A stretch of 64,000 nucleotides of DNA from Muricea muricata (taxonomy: Eukaryota; Cnidaria; Anthozoa; Malacalcyonacea; Plexauridae), in contig OY979722.1 in NCBI GenBank assembly GCA_963855995.1, positions 1,054,001-1,118,000 of the forward strand. Reading direction: 5' to 3'. Below the pieces are notes generated by a model, which saw only the letters and a list, made by a program, of their open reading frames with translations, made no database searches and was not told the origin of the DNA. The translations under genes and the position numbers were made by a program. Position 1 is the stretch's first letter. Each line of letters begins with the position of its first letter. This document shows, in pieces, positions 1 to 12,355 of this stretch.

Positions 1-112
1 CTTCACAGGGCTTTATTTAAACTTTTTACTAAATTTAGTATGTTCTTTTCAGCTGTGCTAATGAATATCCCTAATCCAAAAGTTTGTCTATGGTCCATTC
101 AGGTTTCATTAC

Positions 113-3100
113 CTTTCCTCTTATTTTGATGGCAATATTTGTAACCGCGCCTCCGTGTTCATACGTCACAGGTGGCGTGTCGCTCCAGGCCCCTGAGAGG
201 TCGACTCGAGCTGGTGCTTCTGCAATAAACCACTGACCTATCGGAGGCTCGGATTTCGGAGAAAATTTCACGAACTAAAGAAGAAAGAAAAAGTACGATG
301 CAGTGTTGTGTTTATTATATTTTTATTCTGTTAAACTTCGCGACAAGGACAGGGTCACCTAATGTGGTAATTACTGTGAGCCCGTACTGTTTGGATAAGT
401 TGATTTTGATGAGGGAGGGGAACCGGAGTACCCGGAGAAAAACACTCGAAGCACACCTACTGTATCTCAACGCACAAGAAACACTACACTAGACTTGATT
501 TCATTAAGGAGAAGCCTTTATTTCCGCACAGATAGCGAATAATCAATACAAGAATCACGAATCTCAGCTTCCGGCCAAAACTTTGAGGGCAAAACAAAGG
601 CGAAGCGAGCACCGTTCAGTCACATCATTGTTTATCAAAACGAAAACAATGATCTGGGTTAAAGAGTGCCCACTTCACCTTTGTCTTGCCATAAAATTTG
701 GGCCAGAAGCTGAGATTCTTGAGAGCCCTGTATAGCGTGCAAAGAATCTCACAAAAATATTTAAAAATAAAAAAATCCAAACCTGTCTCCCAGACATAAC
801 TGCGTGTCTGATCAATATCTGCATAGCTCCTTCATAATGACGAGCAGCCCGAATGAGCAAGTCAGGCCTGAGTGAGAAATTTGGTGAGTACACGTGTTTC
901 CAGGAGGAGGAGGGGTAATAAATGCACATCTCTCTTAGGAGGGTATAGGTGCATAGAATATACAAGAAAATTTAATCGTATACCTTCTTAACCATTTGTT
1001 GCGTTGGTTTGCCAGCTCTATGATGCCCTCATTGATTTTCCTTCTCTACAAACACAAAGAAAACATGTCAGATCACCTCATCTCCCAAGCTTGCAAATAG
1101 TAAAACCCCAGAATAGGGAATGACGGTAGAGCCACTCTATTGAAGTTTGTGTGTCCACGCATATCGCATTACATTACCATCATGCCAGCCAGTCAACTGC
1201 ATTTTCTGGCCAATAAGAACGCTGAACTGGCTGGTGGCTGCCAGTAAACTGCATAATACAGAGGACTTTACCGGGAGTCGCCTCTGACTGGAACGAACTC
1301 CTCGTACTTGAAATCCCGGTAAAGTCTTCTGTCTCGTATTTGAACTGGCTTCTCAAACTCATCAATTATGCAATACAAAGTACTAGTACCTTGAAAAATT
1401 TCAAAGTACTAGTAGTTTGAAAACGAATACTTAATCAGCCCCGCTGTCCCCTGAGACATTTCAAATCCGCTACCTGCTTTTAAGAGACTTTTCCTTTAGT
1501 TTCAAAACACTAATTAAATATGTATTTCTTTTGAATTTCCTTCATGAATTATTAATGAGTTTTAAAACATAGTTTGCAGGTTGACAATCCAGTCATCAGG
1601 CGAGAAGGCTTGACACTAGGCTAGTACGACTGTGTATATCTAAAACATAGGAAGACCGTCTACCTCCAACAATCGATATGCATGCATCCAAGTTTCATTC
1701 GCTGCAGGACCACTCCGCAGACCAACTTTATCGCCGGCCATTTCACTGAGCACGTCAGCAATACATGACAACGTCCGTGCGACAGAATCCGGATTGCAGT
1801 TGGCGTCACAAGCAACTAAAAGAGCGGTACACTATAACTATAAGAGGTGATAGTTTTTCACAAAGTATCTTAGTTTAAAGAATGTGTGAACCGTCATGCT
1901 TGGCATTGTTGTTGTCCACATTTTACCTGCGAAATTTATCCTGTAACAAAAAAATAGGCACGAAAAATATTTCAAAACAAACATTTTGAATTCATTATAA
2001 TGTTTGTTTTGAAGTATTTCTCATCAAATATAGTCGAAAGCTAGAATAAATTAAAAATGTTTATTTTCGGAGTTACCTTTGTTTTGTATTTTGTAAAAAT
2101 ACTTCGTGGTTCACGCAAAAGAAAAATTTCCTTCAAAAATATGTTAGAACGAGCAAGTGTATGCCCACGATGGTAGAGGTTCTTTATGGACTCAAAATGA
2201 AAACACGAATTTCTCGACCACTAAAATGGACGCTGAATTGATTTCGACGCGAAATGCATGACGGTTCACACAAATTCTTTAATGTTTTCAAATAGACACG
2301 AAAGATATAAATTCTTTCACTGTTTAAAAACAGAATTCTGTTTTATAGTTTCAAGTAGTGAGAGAACCTAAATCTTTCGTGTAGTTTTGATTGCACCACT
2401 GACTGCACTACTTTTGTCTGAACTGGCAACGTTAGTGCTCAGTCAATGTTGTCCAAATCTAACCGACCTTTATCAAGTTCTTTCAGAAGTTCATGACCAT
2501 AATTTTCCACGACACAGTTTTTGAAAAATGGCAGCAGACAGTTGTTTTTCTTCTCCATTAACGTGTCTATCATTCGTCTTCGTCCAACTTCGTAGTACAT
2601 GTGTCTAAATCAAAATGTTTACTTCTGTTTAGCAAAGAACTATTGTGCAGCTAAAGATGGTCAACTTAAGGGGTACCGAGTGGGGGTTATAGGGGGAGGA
2701 GGTCCCCCATCCGGGCCAATCAATAGAATGGTCTTGGCATATCCCTGGAACAAGTATTGATTTTTTACCTCTGCCAATCGAATTCTGCTCCAACATCCAC
2801 AGCGTGAAGAATTTCTTTTAAAGATAGTCGCCAGGATGAACGCCAACTAAGTAGAGAAAACATGATTTAAACAGAGTGAAAAATCCATGACTTTTAGCTG
2901 TATCAGTTTTATATGAGCTTTGATCAGTCCATAATGAATACTTAGTGACAGCGATGAAGGCTACACTACGGGCTCACAAAATCCTCACATTCCATATTAC
3001 ACAGTTATATTACACTTTAGCAAGATCACGTGTCCCAGTTCCTTACTAATATAGGTCAATGTTGGTATCGGTCCCTCAGTTTCCCTTGTATATCGACAGA

Positions 3101-6100
3101 GCGCTGTTAAACTATAATTAGTGTTTATTTACTAATTTTTCGCTCAGCCTGTCCAAACTTTTATTCGTCCTTCCGACCTGTCTGTCTAATGTGGATCAAG
3201 AATTCACCTTGTGTAATGTCTTGTACTGGAGCCCCGTTATTGGAGACCATTACTCTATGTGATCATTCCAGCCATTGTGTGTAATAACTAAGTCTAAGTA
3301 AATTCTTCTAGTCTAAGTAAATTCTGTTGTTTAGTGTGTGTGTGTGCGTGTCTCTAAGTGAATTCTGTTGTTTATAATCGTTCTTCTAATGCATGGCAAA
3401 TCGTGTAAAATAAAAAGATAAGAAATAAAATTCGTGCCAACAACGAGGAAAGGCTTACTTTTTCACAGCATCCGTGCTGGAAGCCCGACTGGGACTTGCC
3501 CCCCGGAGCCACATCATTTCCCGCAGAGTAATATGAGTACCAGGGTAAAACACTGGAAACAATTTGGCGTTGAAGAACGTCTGCTCTTGTTCCGACTACA
3601 AAAACGAACACATTTTTGGTTAATAATGCTGGGTTAGCATTAAACATGGGTTAAAGTTTAAACCAAAGTTTCAATCTCTGTATTTCTACATATCCGTTTA
3701 TTTTAAAACTTTACAAACCAAAACTGCTATTGATGCAGACAAGATTTCTAAAGATATATCTCGCAATACAACAAGCTACTGGAAAGTTTGGAAAGAAATT
3801 TTACGTTAACCCAGGATTAAGCTGACCGGCTTTTGAGCAACTGGTCCCTGTTGAATAACTGTGTAGGTACAACATAAAACAATTTCGAAAATAGCGTGGG
3901 GGTGGGGGGGGGGAGGGTTCCGGGAACTTTTAGCGTCGTAAAACGGGCGAAAAAACTCAATCTTCTCACTTAGAACGAAGTTATTTGAGTTAAATTCGTC
4001 ACGGCAACCGATAATTTTTCACTTGGAAAACCAAAAATTATGAAAAAATGACTGGAAACCATTTCACAAAATCAGAAACTACTATATGCGGATAGTTGAA
4101 TACAATGAACAAAACCCTTTTTACCTTAAACAATGGCCCCTCCTGTCTCGACTACTCTTAAGGGCAGCCACTTCAGACCCCTGCAGTGCAACTAAACTTA
4201 ATCTTCTCTGCAACAAGCGGACCCAGGAGAATATCCTGAAGAAACCCTGAAATAGGGTATCTTGTATTCGCGGTATTCAAAAAAAGAACATGAAAACGAA
4301 GGAGTCGGTTATATAACTTTTGTTTTTATCACATCTACCATTACTTATAATTTAATCTATTGGTTTGACAAAGACGAAATATGCGGCGACCCCTTTGTTT
4401 TCTTGTTGTTGTTGTTTGTTTTAGACATTGCAACGGACCGATTGCATTATGCGCAAAATTTTGAAAAAAGTTGAAATAGGAAAATTTATTACCACAGCAT
4501 TGAAGAGCACCCTAAAATTAGTAAAATTGAAAAGTTTGGTTGCAAAACGTAGTAAAATGTGGAAAATGTAAGCCTGTGAAGATTGCAAATTTTGTATATT
4601 TTTGTATTACGCACGGAAAATTGATACCAACATCGAGAAAACGGTATCAATTTTCAGTGCGTAATACAAAAGTGCACAAAATTCGCAAACTTTGCAGGGC
4701 TATATTTTCCACATTTTACAACATTTCGCGACCAAACTTTGCAGTTTTACTAATTTGGGGATGCTCTTCAATGCTATGGTTATGAATTTTCCCACTTCAA
4801 CTTTTTGCAAAATTCTGTCCATAATGCAATCGGTCCATTGCACGGCCTTCACTATCGAAATTTTAGAGAAGTGCTTCACGTACCAGGTCAGGTCCCCACA
4901 ACTCGTTGGCACGGATTCCAGTTCTGGCGAAGAACTCATTCCAGGATTTATTACAGTACGTACTGCGAGAGTCTGATACAGGAATCTTGAAAAAAAAAAA
5001 ATTGCCACACTCATCAATAATTCATGACGAAAACACAGAAGAAAGCATGACCGTAAAAGAGTCTGCAAATGCGATACAAATTTCTTTAGATTTGTATTAA
5101 CTTTAAAATTACTTTTAAAATTACTTTGCCAATAGATACTTCGTGCAACACAAAAACCGGTAATTAAGCCTACCTTCAAAAAGTCATGAACGCCAAACAC
5201 GACCATAATGCGTATATCCTGAGATTTCCCCAAGTCATAAGGGAATATTTTATCCATCGAGAGTCGGAATGTTTGTAACACGGTATCTTCTGGGATTTCA
5301 CATGATGATCCAGCATCCTGAGGGAAACAATAGAGAATATTTAACGTGATTTACGATATTTAGAGAACAAAACGTGAAATAAAGTGCTCTAAAGTGACGT
5401 CACGCGCAATGACGTCACACGCAATGACGTCACATACAATGACGTCATACACAGACACATTAGGGCCATTTATACGAGCGAAAATAAGCCGCGGATTAAA
5501 TAGGCCGCGGCTTAAATAAGTCGAGAACACAGCCTTTTATACGCCAGTTTTACTAAATTTATTAAAATAGCCCAAAACACTCGTATAAATAAGACAACAC
5601 ATCAAATAAACAGACTTGCCTTGGTCGCGAACATCATATTAATAAACTAAACTAATAATAAATAATGTTAATAAACATCGTATAAATAGACTTGCCTTGG
5701 TCGCGAACGAAGCGTTTTTACGAGGTTTTCCCGCCTAAAATTGGCCGAGGCCAATTTAAGACGAGGCCCGAACCCTGGGCTAAAATTAGCCGTGGCTTAT
5801 TTTAGTCGCAAAGAAATTGTACGTTTATACAGACGTTCTCGACTTATTTAAGCCGCGGCCTATTTAAGCCGCGGCTTATTTTCGCTCGTATCAATGGCCC
5901 TATTGCTGATAATACACGGACTCACCAAGAAATCCTTGGAGGCCATTCCTGTGATAATACATCCCGGAGAAAACGACACTGGGAACTAAAATAAGCAAAT
6001 TCGAACGATCTTGGTTATGCTATTGAATTTATTGTATTCGTCATTGCTGGTTGAGCGGATTTACCCAACAGCTTATTGCTCAATTGATAGGAGATCCGAG

Positions 6101-9100
6101 GTGCCTACGCTTTAACGTCCGTTTCCGAGAAGACACTACAGTCTTACCATTTACTGATGCCACGGCAAAGGCAGCCTTTCCCCTCGACTATTTTAAGAGT
6201 TTGAATAGATGTTTGACCAGCTTGGAAGACAGGAGTGGTGACTAAAACACCGCACACATGCTGATAGAGATGGATGACGGTAGGCAACAATTGTTATAGT
6301 TACTCACAGATATATGACAATGTGACACCACACAATCTCTCTTCACCTCCACATTATCTTGCAACAAACTGTTTATGACCACACAGTTGTCGTCGAGCTT
6401 GCATTGTGACTACAAAACCAAGTAGTTGTAAAATTTACAAAACTATAACGTAAGCTTGCCAGTGTCGGCAGTGCATTCAAAAGCACACAAACTAACTTCC
6501 CTTCGCTCGAAACGTCCAATTTTTGTTGTACCGTTCAGGTTAGTAAAGAACTTTAACATTGTGTGCTTTGTTTACAGTGTGTTCCAGAAAAAAGGCTACC
6601 CTTTGAAGTCAAGCGCCTAATGAGGCCAAGAATGCGTAACTCTCTCTAAACAGAGAATTTTTATGCTTGCGTTGCAAATTAATTGAACTTGTTCTGCCAA
6701 AATAACACAGAATGGGCTGATCAGGAAATTAAAGCGTTCATGCACACTCGAAAATGCACATTCGGTATTGACTTCAAAGGGTAGTTTTTCGGGGGACACA
6801 CTGCATAACAACCTGCTTTCCTCTCACCTCAAAGTAAGTATGAACAGTTTTGCTGTAGAGAAATGGTAGATTATTATTCACATCAATGTGTTTTAATGGA
6901 CAATTCAAAATCTGTCGCCTGTGGCTGGCTCCAAATGCAGACATGTAGTCGAAACAGCTTTTTTCAAGAAGAACTAGAATAAAAAATACTCAATCTTGAA
7001 AGTACACCAATATTATGATAACATATGGCACTTAGCGTGATGTTGACTAATTTCTAAAGGCTGAATATGTCTTAATCTCCAGCGAAATGTCTAAATTTAC
7101 CTTCCAAAAACTGGACGAAAAATCAAAATATATTTACTGGTTTTGAGCGACGTTCCTCGCAGTTCCCTCCACAAAATTTTCCGCGCTTGTTTCATGAAAA
7201 ACTTCGATTCCTGCGAGATATCTCGCTTGTTCATACTCCGTCGTGTCTCTGCGATTGAGCCATCAGCGAGATTCTTGCGACCATACGACATACTACGATC
7301 TCCGCTGACGAAATCTGCTTCGCTGACATTCTTTGCCATCAATAGCAGAATGTCCCACACAAATGCCAACTGTAAGTAGATTAATAGGTTGAGCACGCTC
7401 TTAGTTTGAAACTTTTTAATGACTTTTTAAATGAGGTTATTCTAAATGGTAATTTGTATGCTAGTCTCCATTTCAGACGAAATGTTTTTGCTCCTTCGTC
7501 TTGTACTTTTAGCCAGTTCACTAATAACCCCATGAACTTGAAACAAAAGTGACAGTTTTTAAAACTCTGGGCAAAATAGGAAACATCTTCGAGGAAACAT
7601 TATGTTTCTTAACATCTTTTCTCAGTTTTCGCTTTTGGAGAAACATTCTCCTGTGCGAGGCACCATAGTCAATGCAGACATGGTCTGGAAATTCGGCGAA
7701 CTTCAAAACGTTTATAATGAGCTATCATTTTATGTTGAGCTGGCTTCACCGCGCACAAATCTTTTGAAATTTTGCTTATCAATATTTCAATGTATGGTTG
7801 ATTGCTTCAGCGAGGCAACGTTATTGAACGATTGCTTCATTACACCAAAAATTCATTGTCTTTACCGTGCACAAGTCAGCATAAACACGAACAAAAAGAT
7901 AGAACAAAGACGTTGACCGAGTCTCCAGACCATATCTGATTGACTTGGAAGGCACAAATGGTCGCCTACCTTACACAATAGGAAATAACAAGAGATATTT
8001 TATAGAAGACAACAGCCATGAATAATTTGTGGTCCCAGGGGTATTCTCAAGTGCTAGCCATGCCTAATACAACATCAAACTGAGAATTATCACGTCCCTT
8101 GAGCAACGCGAAAGCATGCTACAACATAAGAAGTGTTTTGGAAGTCTAGCAGAAAGCATATCGTTCTGGCCAACAAAACCATTTGTAAGTTACTAAAACA
8201 AACTCCCTAATGACTTATATAGTGAATACCTACCTGACATGGCTGGCCTCCTTGATCCAGACCAAGGTAAGTACAGCTGTCAAGCGGAGATATATTTATA
8301 ATAAGTAAAAACTTCATGGCTACTTCAACGCTCACATATACCAACACTGCAGCCTAGAGAAAAGATATAGAATTGAGGTTAGGGTGATAAGCAGGGTATA
8401 GTGGTTCAGATGAGGGTGTGTTTAAGTATAGAATTAGGGTGGGGTGATAAGCAGGGCTTGGTTAAGAAGGGGTAGCAGCCAGGATTAGAATTAGAGTGAG
8501 GTTATAACTAGAATTAGAGTCTGGTTAAGATTTGGATGTGGCCAAGATTAAAGTTTGGTTAGGATTGTGGTCATTATTTTCTTTATACAGCTAATTCAAA
8601 AAACGCAGTCCTTTCAAACCTCAAACTCTAAGCATACAAAGGATGATGGGGGGCAAATTATAAGCTTTAGATTTGCATATAGGAGCTATTTGTGAGTGGA
8701 ATGTTCTCTAGGGGGATAGTTACCATGTCTCTAAAAAATGGGCTCCATACATGCTTTCTAAGCTGCTAAAATTCTGCTCCCATCATGCTTTGCATGTTTA
8801 GAGTTTAAGGTTTGAAACGACAACCTTTATTGAATTAGCTATATAAAAGATTACATATCAGAACATACTATGGGGACTTGGCCATCACTCAGTTTACACT
8901 TCTTCATTTCTTCGTCAGATGCCAAGTAGAATATGTTTTCGACATCATTCTGCAATATATAATCAACTATATGTTACAAGTATATGATTTACGACAATTC
9001 ATCAACAGTGACAGTCACCAAAATGATCAGGCTTTGTAATTGGTCTTCTGAAACAGAAGTCATCATGGTTTTTATTCATTGTTTATAGAAAACCAAGTTA

Positions 9101-12100
9101 TACAGTTCATTGTCTTTCATTGTTATAACCAACTACTCACAATGCCTGCTATAATAGGTTGAACCCAAACATAATTGAAGAATGTTTATAATTAAATGCA
9201 CATACATTTTGTCCGATCTGAATGATGCCATGGTCTCTGGCATACTCCACTTCTGACGGTATTGAAAAGATGCACGCTCCTCTCACATCCGACCAATCAA
9301 TGACTAACAGACAAAGTATGAACAAATATGACAATTATTACGTCTAGCTAAACATTTACAATGGTATCCTAACAAAAAGCGAAAGTCAAATAAACACCTT
9401 ACCAGTTTCTGGCGGTATACCCAACATCATATCTGTACTACAGACCCAAACGCCTGGAGGAGAATTTACTGCAAGCTGTTAAATGCATTAGAAAAAAATC
9501 AGAAACCACAGGTAGCATACAGTTTTTGAGGACATAAACTTTCACAACAAATACATGAACTTACAATTGAAGTTAAAGTTACAAACAGACTTTCAAAGTT
9601 TGACGTGAAATTCTCGGGGACTGCCGCATAACTTGGGTCATATCGCATACAAGGTAATGCTGTAAATCCTTGGCCGACAGATGAGAATGGATAATAACAG
9701 CCCTTCAATATGAAAAAAATTCACATTAATCCTTTTATTTCATCTTACAACAAGTTTTTTTTTTATGACAAGTTTGCTTTGCAAGTTTACAGTCATGTGT
9801 ATGCACCACAATTTTTTCGCACAGTAAGTCTAATTTTCTCTGGTGCTAGCTTTTCAACAAGATGAAGCGCGCTAGCTTGTCTCAGAGAAAATTACACGCA
9901 CAAAAAACCTTCCTATCTGTGCAGTTAACAAAGAAAAAAATTGGCTAAGCGGAGCATACAGACAAGCAAAAAAAATTGCCACATGAAAACTTGTCATAGA
10001 AAATCTGCTTGTCTGTAAAGAGCTTTGAAAAAATAATGTACTCAAAATTCAAAATTATGTATTTTCGCCTACCTTATGTAGTATGAGGATTCTTGCATTT
10101 CGTAAAACATGTGGTTCAACAACCTGCAGAATTTAACAAACATAAATTATAAATATTCTTCACTCACGAACAAAGTTGAATAAAGCAGGGCTGGTTTCAC
10201 TATGTTATGTGATTTGAAAAGATTTACCGTGTAGCCCGCTCTAGCACTCAGATGCTCTGTGACAATAAGCAGTGCATTAAGTGTGGCACCACCACTACCA
10301 ATTTCTGCTTTTGGATCACCAATAGCAAGCAAGACAACATCTTTTGGTATCTTTCCTTTTGATTGATAAAGATCAAGTTCTGTGTAAAATAGACATGAAA
10401 ATGCCAATATCATTCTGTTCAATTATCGTGTGGGAGTTTGGTTTGGAGAGGGTGGATTCCATGTAGGAGATAACCAAAGTAGAGCTTTCCGATGCTAGGC
10501 GTATTGGCATGGCTTCTTCTTTTCTGCTTTGTTGGCATGCAAGCGTTAATTAGTAAAATAATCAGTAGCATTACTAAAGGTCTTTTATTTCCATGTCCAG
10601 GAAACCTGCAAGAGCTCTGGCACGTCTACGGCCTTCAGTGCACAGCCCTATTTTAGTTTGCAAAGATTCGAAATAAACTGGCATGTAAAAATACAGAAAC
10701 TAAAAAAATGGGTTAAACCCCAACCCAGCACTAACCCAGCTTTGAACTACTGCATCCAGGTACAAATAGAAGATTAAAGACTGACTCACTGACTTATAAT
10801 TATACCACTCTCAAATATACAGAGTACCTGCATTGCAAAAAACGTTAATAACGCCACAGCATTCATTCAAGAAAATAATATGTTAGCTAATAAAACGGGA
10901 TGAGCTGTTAAAAGCGAGCATAACTTGTGTATTGAGTTCACAAGATTCACTTGTATTCGTGTCATAAACTATTTAAACAAGTGCAGATCGAAATAAACGA
11001 ACATTCAAACTCATACCGGATTGAACAGCATAAGCCTCGCTCTCCGATTTACACGTAACCACGATAGCTGACCACGAAGTCGTTTTCATCATGTTTGTTT
11101 ACTTTATTTCAAAATATATATCCGTCTGATAGTATCACTTTGTGGACATAAACATGTGCCTCTGCTATCTTTTTACGATCCCCAAAAATTTTGGAAATGA
11201 TCATGGAATATACAGCTATTCTGTAGCTGTCGTCAAATCACAAAGAATATAAAACATTAAAACTCCTACACATTCTGTTATTGTGTATTTGTCATACAAT
11301 CAATTGTGTGACAGTAGCCAGGCAAACTGTTGCCAAACGCCAAACTGTATAATGAAAACAAAACTAATTTTGCGCATGATCATCACCTCATGAAATTAAT
11401 ATCGGCAATACAGTACGAGATAATTGATTGGTCATTCTCATAAGAACGACGAATTTGATTGGTCGTTCTTAATCTGCAGTATTGTAATAAATTTATGTAA
11501 ACGTGTATATATTATTCATAAAGTGCAGGTTGTTGTTTGTTTCAATGTTTCTTATCCTATGACAGTAGTAATCTGTGCCACAGATCAGTGTCCGTGGCAG
11601 ATCAGTGATTAATGGCATTTTTTTTTCTTGTTCGTTGAAAATGTAATTTTAGTTTGTAAATCAACGGTAGTTTTATTCTCCGACGTTTCAAAACAAACAG
11701 ACTCGTAGAAATACAGAAATTAAAACACTGTTGGTTCACTGACCGCCTGCGGACACTGTCCTAACAACAACATCAAAATTTAGATGGAAAAGCTTCATCT
11801 AGATCACAAACCAACATGAAAGTCAACAACGAGAAATCTGATAAAAAAAAAACAAACAAAAACGAACGCAAATGTCCACTCGACATGCTCAAAGTAGTTT
11901 TTAACAAGTATAAACGTAATTAGGAATGTCACAGACATTCAAGTGTGACATTCGAGTTAAAATTTATGCCTCTCTTAACTAAAACAAATGCAGATCGAGA
12001 TAGAAATAATATGGACCACTCAAACTCATACCGGATTGAACAACACAAGCTTCGTTCTCGGATTTACACGCAACCGCGATAGCCAACCAAGTTGTAGATT

Positions 12101-12104
12101 CCAT
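113..12104 (-). CDS. FCSK: Fucokinase (L-fucose kinase), partial at its 3' end
   Basis: Phosphorylates free L-fucose to fucose-1-phosphate in the cytosolic fucose salvage route to GDP-fucose. Coding exons, 5' to 3': first exon 12104-12032 or 11092-11017, then 10379-10228, 10123-10073, 9702-9565, 9475-9403, 9303-9206, 8949-8869, 8353-8234, 7369-7138, 6973-6828, 6409-6308, 5985-5926, 5317-5174, 4985-4884, 3595-3459, 2846-2769, 2604-2468, 1815-1664, 1045-984, 867-783, 274-113. All phases match and give about 796 residues. The N-terminal pyrophosphorylase-like domain shows [10 protein letters not shown] near residue 53, then [30 protein letters not shown] and [11 protein letters not shown]. The last exon opens the GHMP kinase domain with [16 protein letters not shown]. 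The kinase glycine loop and roughly 290 C-terminal residues lie beyond base 1. Similarity is recalled from the vertebrate enzyme; weaker points are the GTCGGT donor after 2468 and which first exon is used. Confidence 0.93.
1185..1327. repeat. Two small hairpins, one repeated at 24.0 kb
   Basis: Bases 1185-1243 fold on CCAGCCAGT / ACTGGCTGG. A related hairpin with similar sequence (GGCCAGTCAA ... GACTGGC) is at 24007-24055 in the MAM gene. Bases 1264-1327 form a second stem, ACTTTACCGGGA / TCCCGGTAAAGT. Both lie in an FCSK intron. Probably small non-autonomous element fragments. Confidence 0.45.
1875..2282. mobile_element. MITE-like element, about 408 bp
   Basis: Terminal inverted repeats of about 25 bases: TTAAAGAATGTGTGAACCGT at 1875 and its complement at 2256-2282 with one or two mismatches. 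The interior has another inverted pair around an AACAAACATT motif. It sits in the FCSK intron between the 2604-2468 and 1815-1664 exons and has no reading frame of note. Confidence 0.65.
4429..4842. mobile_element. Fold-back MITE with almost no loop, about 414 bp
   Basis: Ends pair as TGCAACGGACCGATTGCATT (4429) against the complement at 4820-4842. The arms stay complementary nearly to a centre at about 4636, where TTGATACC / GGTATCAA close the hairpin. The right end stops about 40 bases from the FCSK exon 4985-4884, so the 5' part of that intron is largely this element. Confidence 0.75.
5395..5447. promoter_or_regulatory. Four perfect CRE palindromes at 15-base spacing
   Basis: TGACGTCA occurs at 5395, 5410, 5425 and 5440, separated by seven-base spacers such as CGCGCAA. 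TGACGTCA is the classic CREB/ATF site. The exact 15-base period shows a short tandem array. It lies in an FCSK intron just downstream of the 5985-5926 exon. Function in vivo is unknown. Confidence 0.6.
5461..5902. mobile_element. MITE with TIRs of about 68 bp
   Basis: GGGCCATTTATACGAGCGAA at the left end pairs with TTCGCTCGTATCAATGGCCC at the right end, continuing for about 68 bases through repeated GCCGCGG blocks. TA flanks both sides, so the target duplication may be TA (or ATT if the ends are shifted). Two direct copies of GACTTGCCTTGGTCGCGAAC lie inside (about 5620 and 5688). No transposase frame. In an FCSK intron. Confidence 0.8.
7669..7943. mobile_element. MITE family B, copy 1
   Basis: Ends are TCAATGCAGACATGGTCTGG and, inverted, TCAATCAGATATGGTCTGG. 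The same element occurs in reverse orientation at 27210-27498 (shared blocks CGGCGAACTTCAAA and GACCGAGTCTCCAGACCAT). About 275 bases, non-coding, in the FCSK intron between the 8353-8234 and 7369-7138 exons. Confidence 0.75.
8371..8580. repeat. Degenerate GGTTAGGAT-type repeat
   Basis: Imperfect reiterations of AGAATTAGGGT, GGTTAGG and GATAAGCAGGG over about 200 bases in an FCSK intron. It resembles decayed telomere-like repeats only loosely, with no run of TTAGGG. Confidence 0.4.
8584..8845. mobile_element. MITE, about 262 bp
   Basis: TATACAGCTAATTCAA (8584) pairs with TTGAATTAGCTATATA (8830-8845). The arms extend about 65 bases, through AACCTCAAACTCTAAGCAT and its complement. A fragment of the same end (GGACAACCTTTATTAGACTA) appears near 56468 in the solenoid gene. 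In an FCSK intron. Confidence 0.7.
11017..11092 (-). other. FCSK: FCSK alternative first coding exon, proximal copy (1b)
   Basis: Starts at ATG ATG (11092) and reads [20 protein letters not shown], ending in phase 1 before the same GTATGAG donor as copy 1a. It also joins the 10379 exon in frame. The W-[ST]-AI-x-V-xCKSE pattern is kept in both copies, so neither looks decayed. Confidence 0.75.
12032..12104 (-). other. FCSK: FCSK alternative first coding exon, distal copy (1a)
   Basis: Starts at ATG 12104 and reads [20 protein letters not shown], ending in phase 1 before a GTATGAG donor. It splices in frame to the exon at 10379. A partial MITE (12123-12235) sits directly upstream, between this start codon and the sequence shared with the proximal copy. 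Confidence 0.75.
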
Positions 12105-12122
12105 CTTGCTTCTTGATACTCC

Positions 12123-12235
12123 TGCTGTGAGAGCAACAATTTACAAAGAAATGAGTCGTAATTATAATTTGAAATTTGCATAGCGTGACCGTGAGCGCGA
12201 CTAAATTGCCGGACTAGCCACAATAGCTTACTTTG
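12123..12235. mobile_element. MITE family A, truncated copy
   Basis: Matches the interior and right end of the full copies at 17041 and 53099 (AGCAACAATTT, AAAGAAATGA, TTGAAATTTGCATAGC, GGACTAGCCACA). The left inverted repeat is missing. It sits just upstream of FCSK exon 1a. Confidence 0.65.
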
Positions 12236-12355
12236 TTGACATAAACGCGAGTCTCCGCCGGCTCTCTAATATCACCAATAATTTCAAAATATGATCATGG
12301 ATCGTGCAGCTATTCTGTAGACAAAGAATAGAAACTACTACATTCAGCTGATTCC

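Larger units (their letters stand above)
10970..12355. repeat. Tandem duplication of FCSK first exon plus promoter region
   Basis: About 300 bases at 10970-11275 match about 380 bases at 11975-12355 in the same orientation. Shared landmarks are the intron side (TGCAGATCGA), the exon and donor (CTCATACCGGATTGAACA), an upstream GACATAAAC block, and CAGCTATTCTGTAG further out. The distal copy is longer because of an inserted MITE fragment. Coordinates are approximate. Confidence 0.75.

Noticed and set aside
3372..3647. 91-codon minus-strand frame taken at face value
   Set aside because: The true FCSK exon 3595-3459 uses another frame ([20 protein letters not shown]).
4700..5281. 193-codon minus-strand frame
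   Set aside because: It spans FCSK exons 5317-5174 and 4985-4884 plus intron and MITE. The real 4985-4884 exon is read in another frame (EFFARTG).
7521..7706. Minus-strand frame with GASHRR like the FCSK exon 6973-6828
   Set aside because: It lies at the wrong place in exon order, has no fitting splice sites, and overlaps the end of MITE family B. The short match looks like chance.
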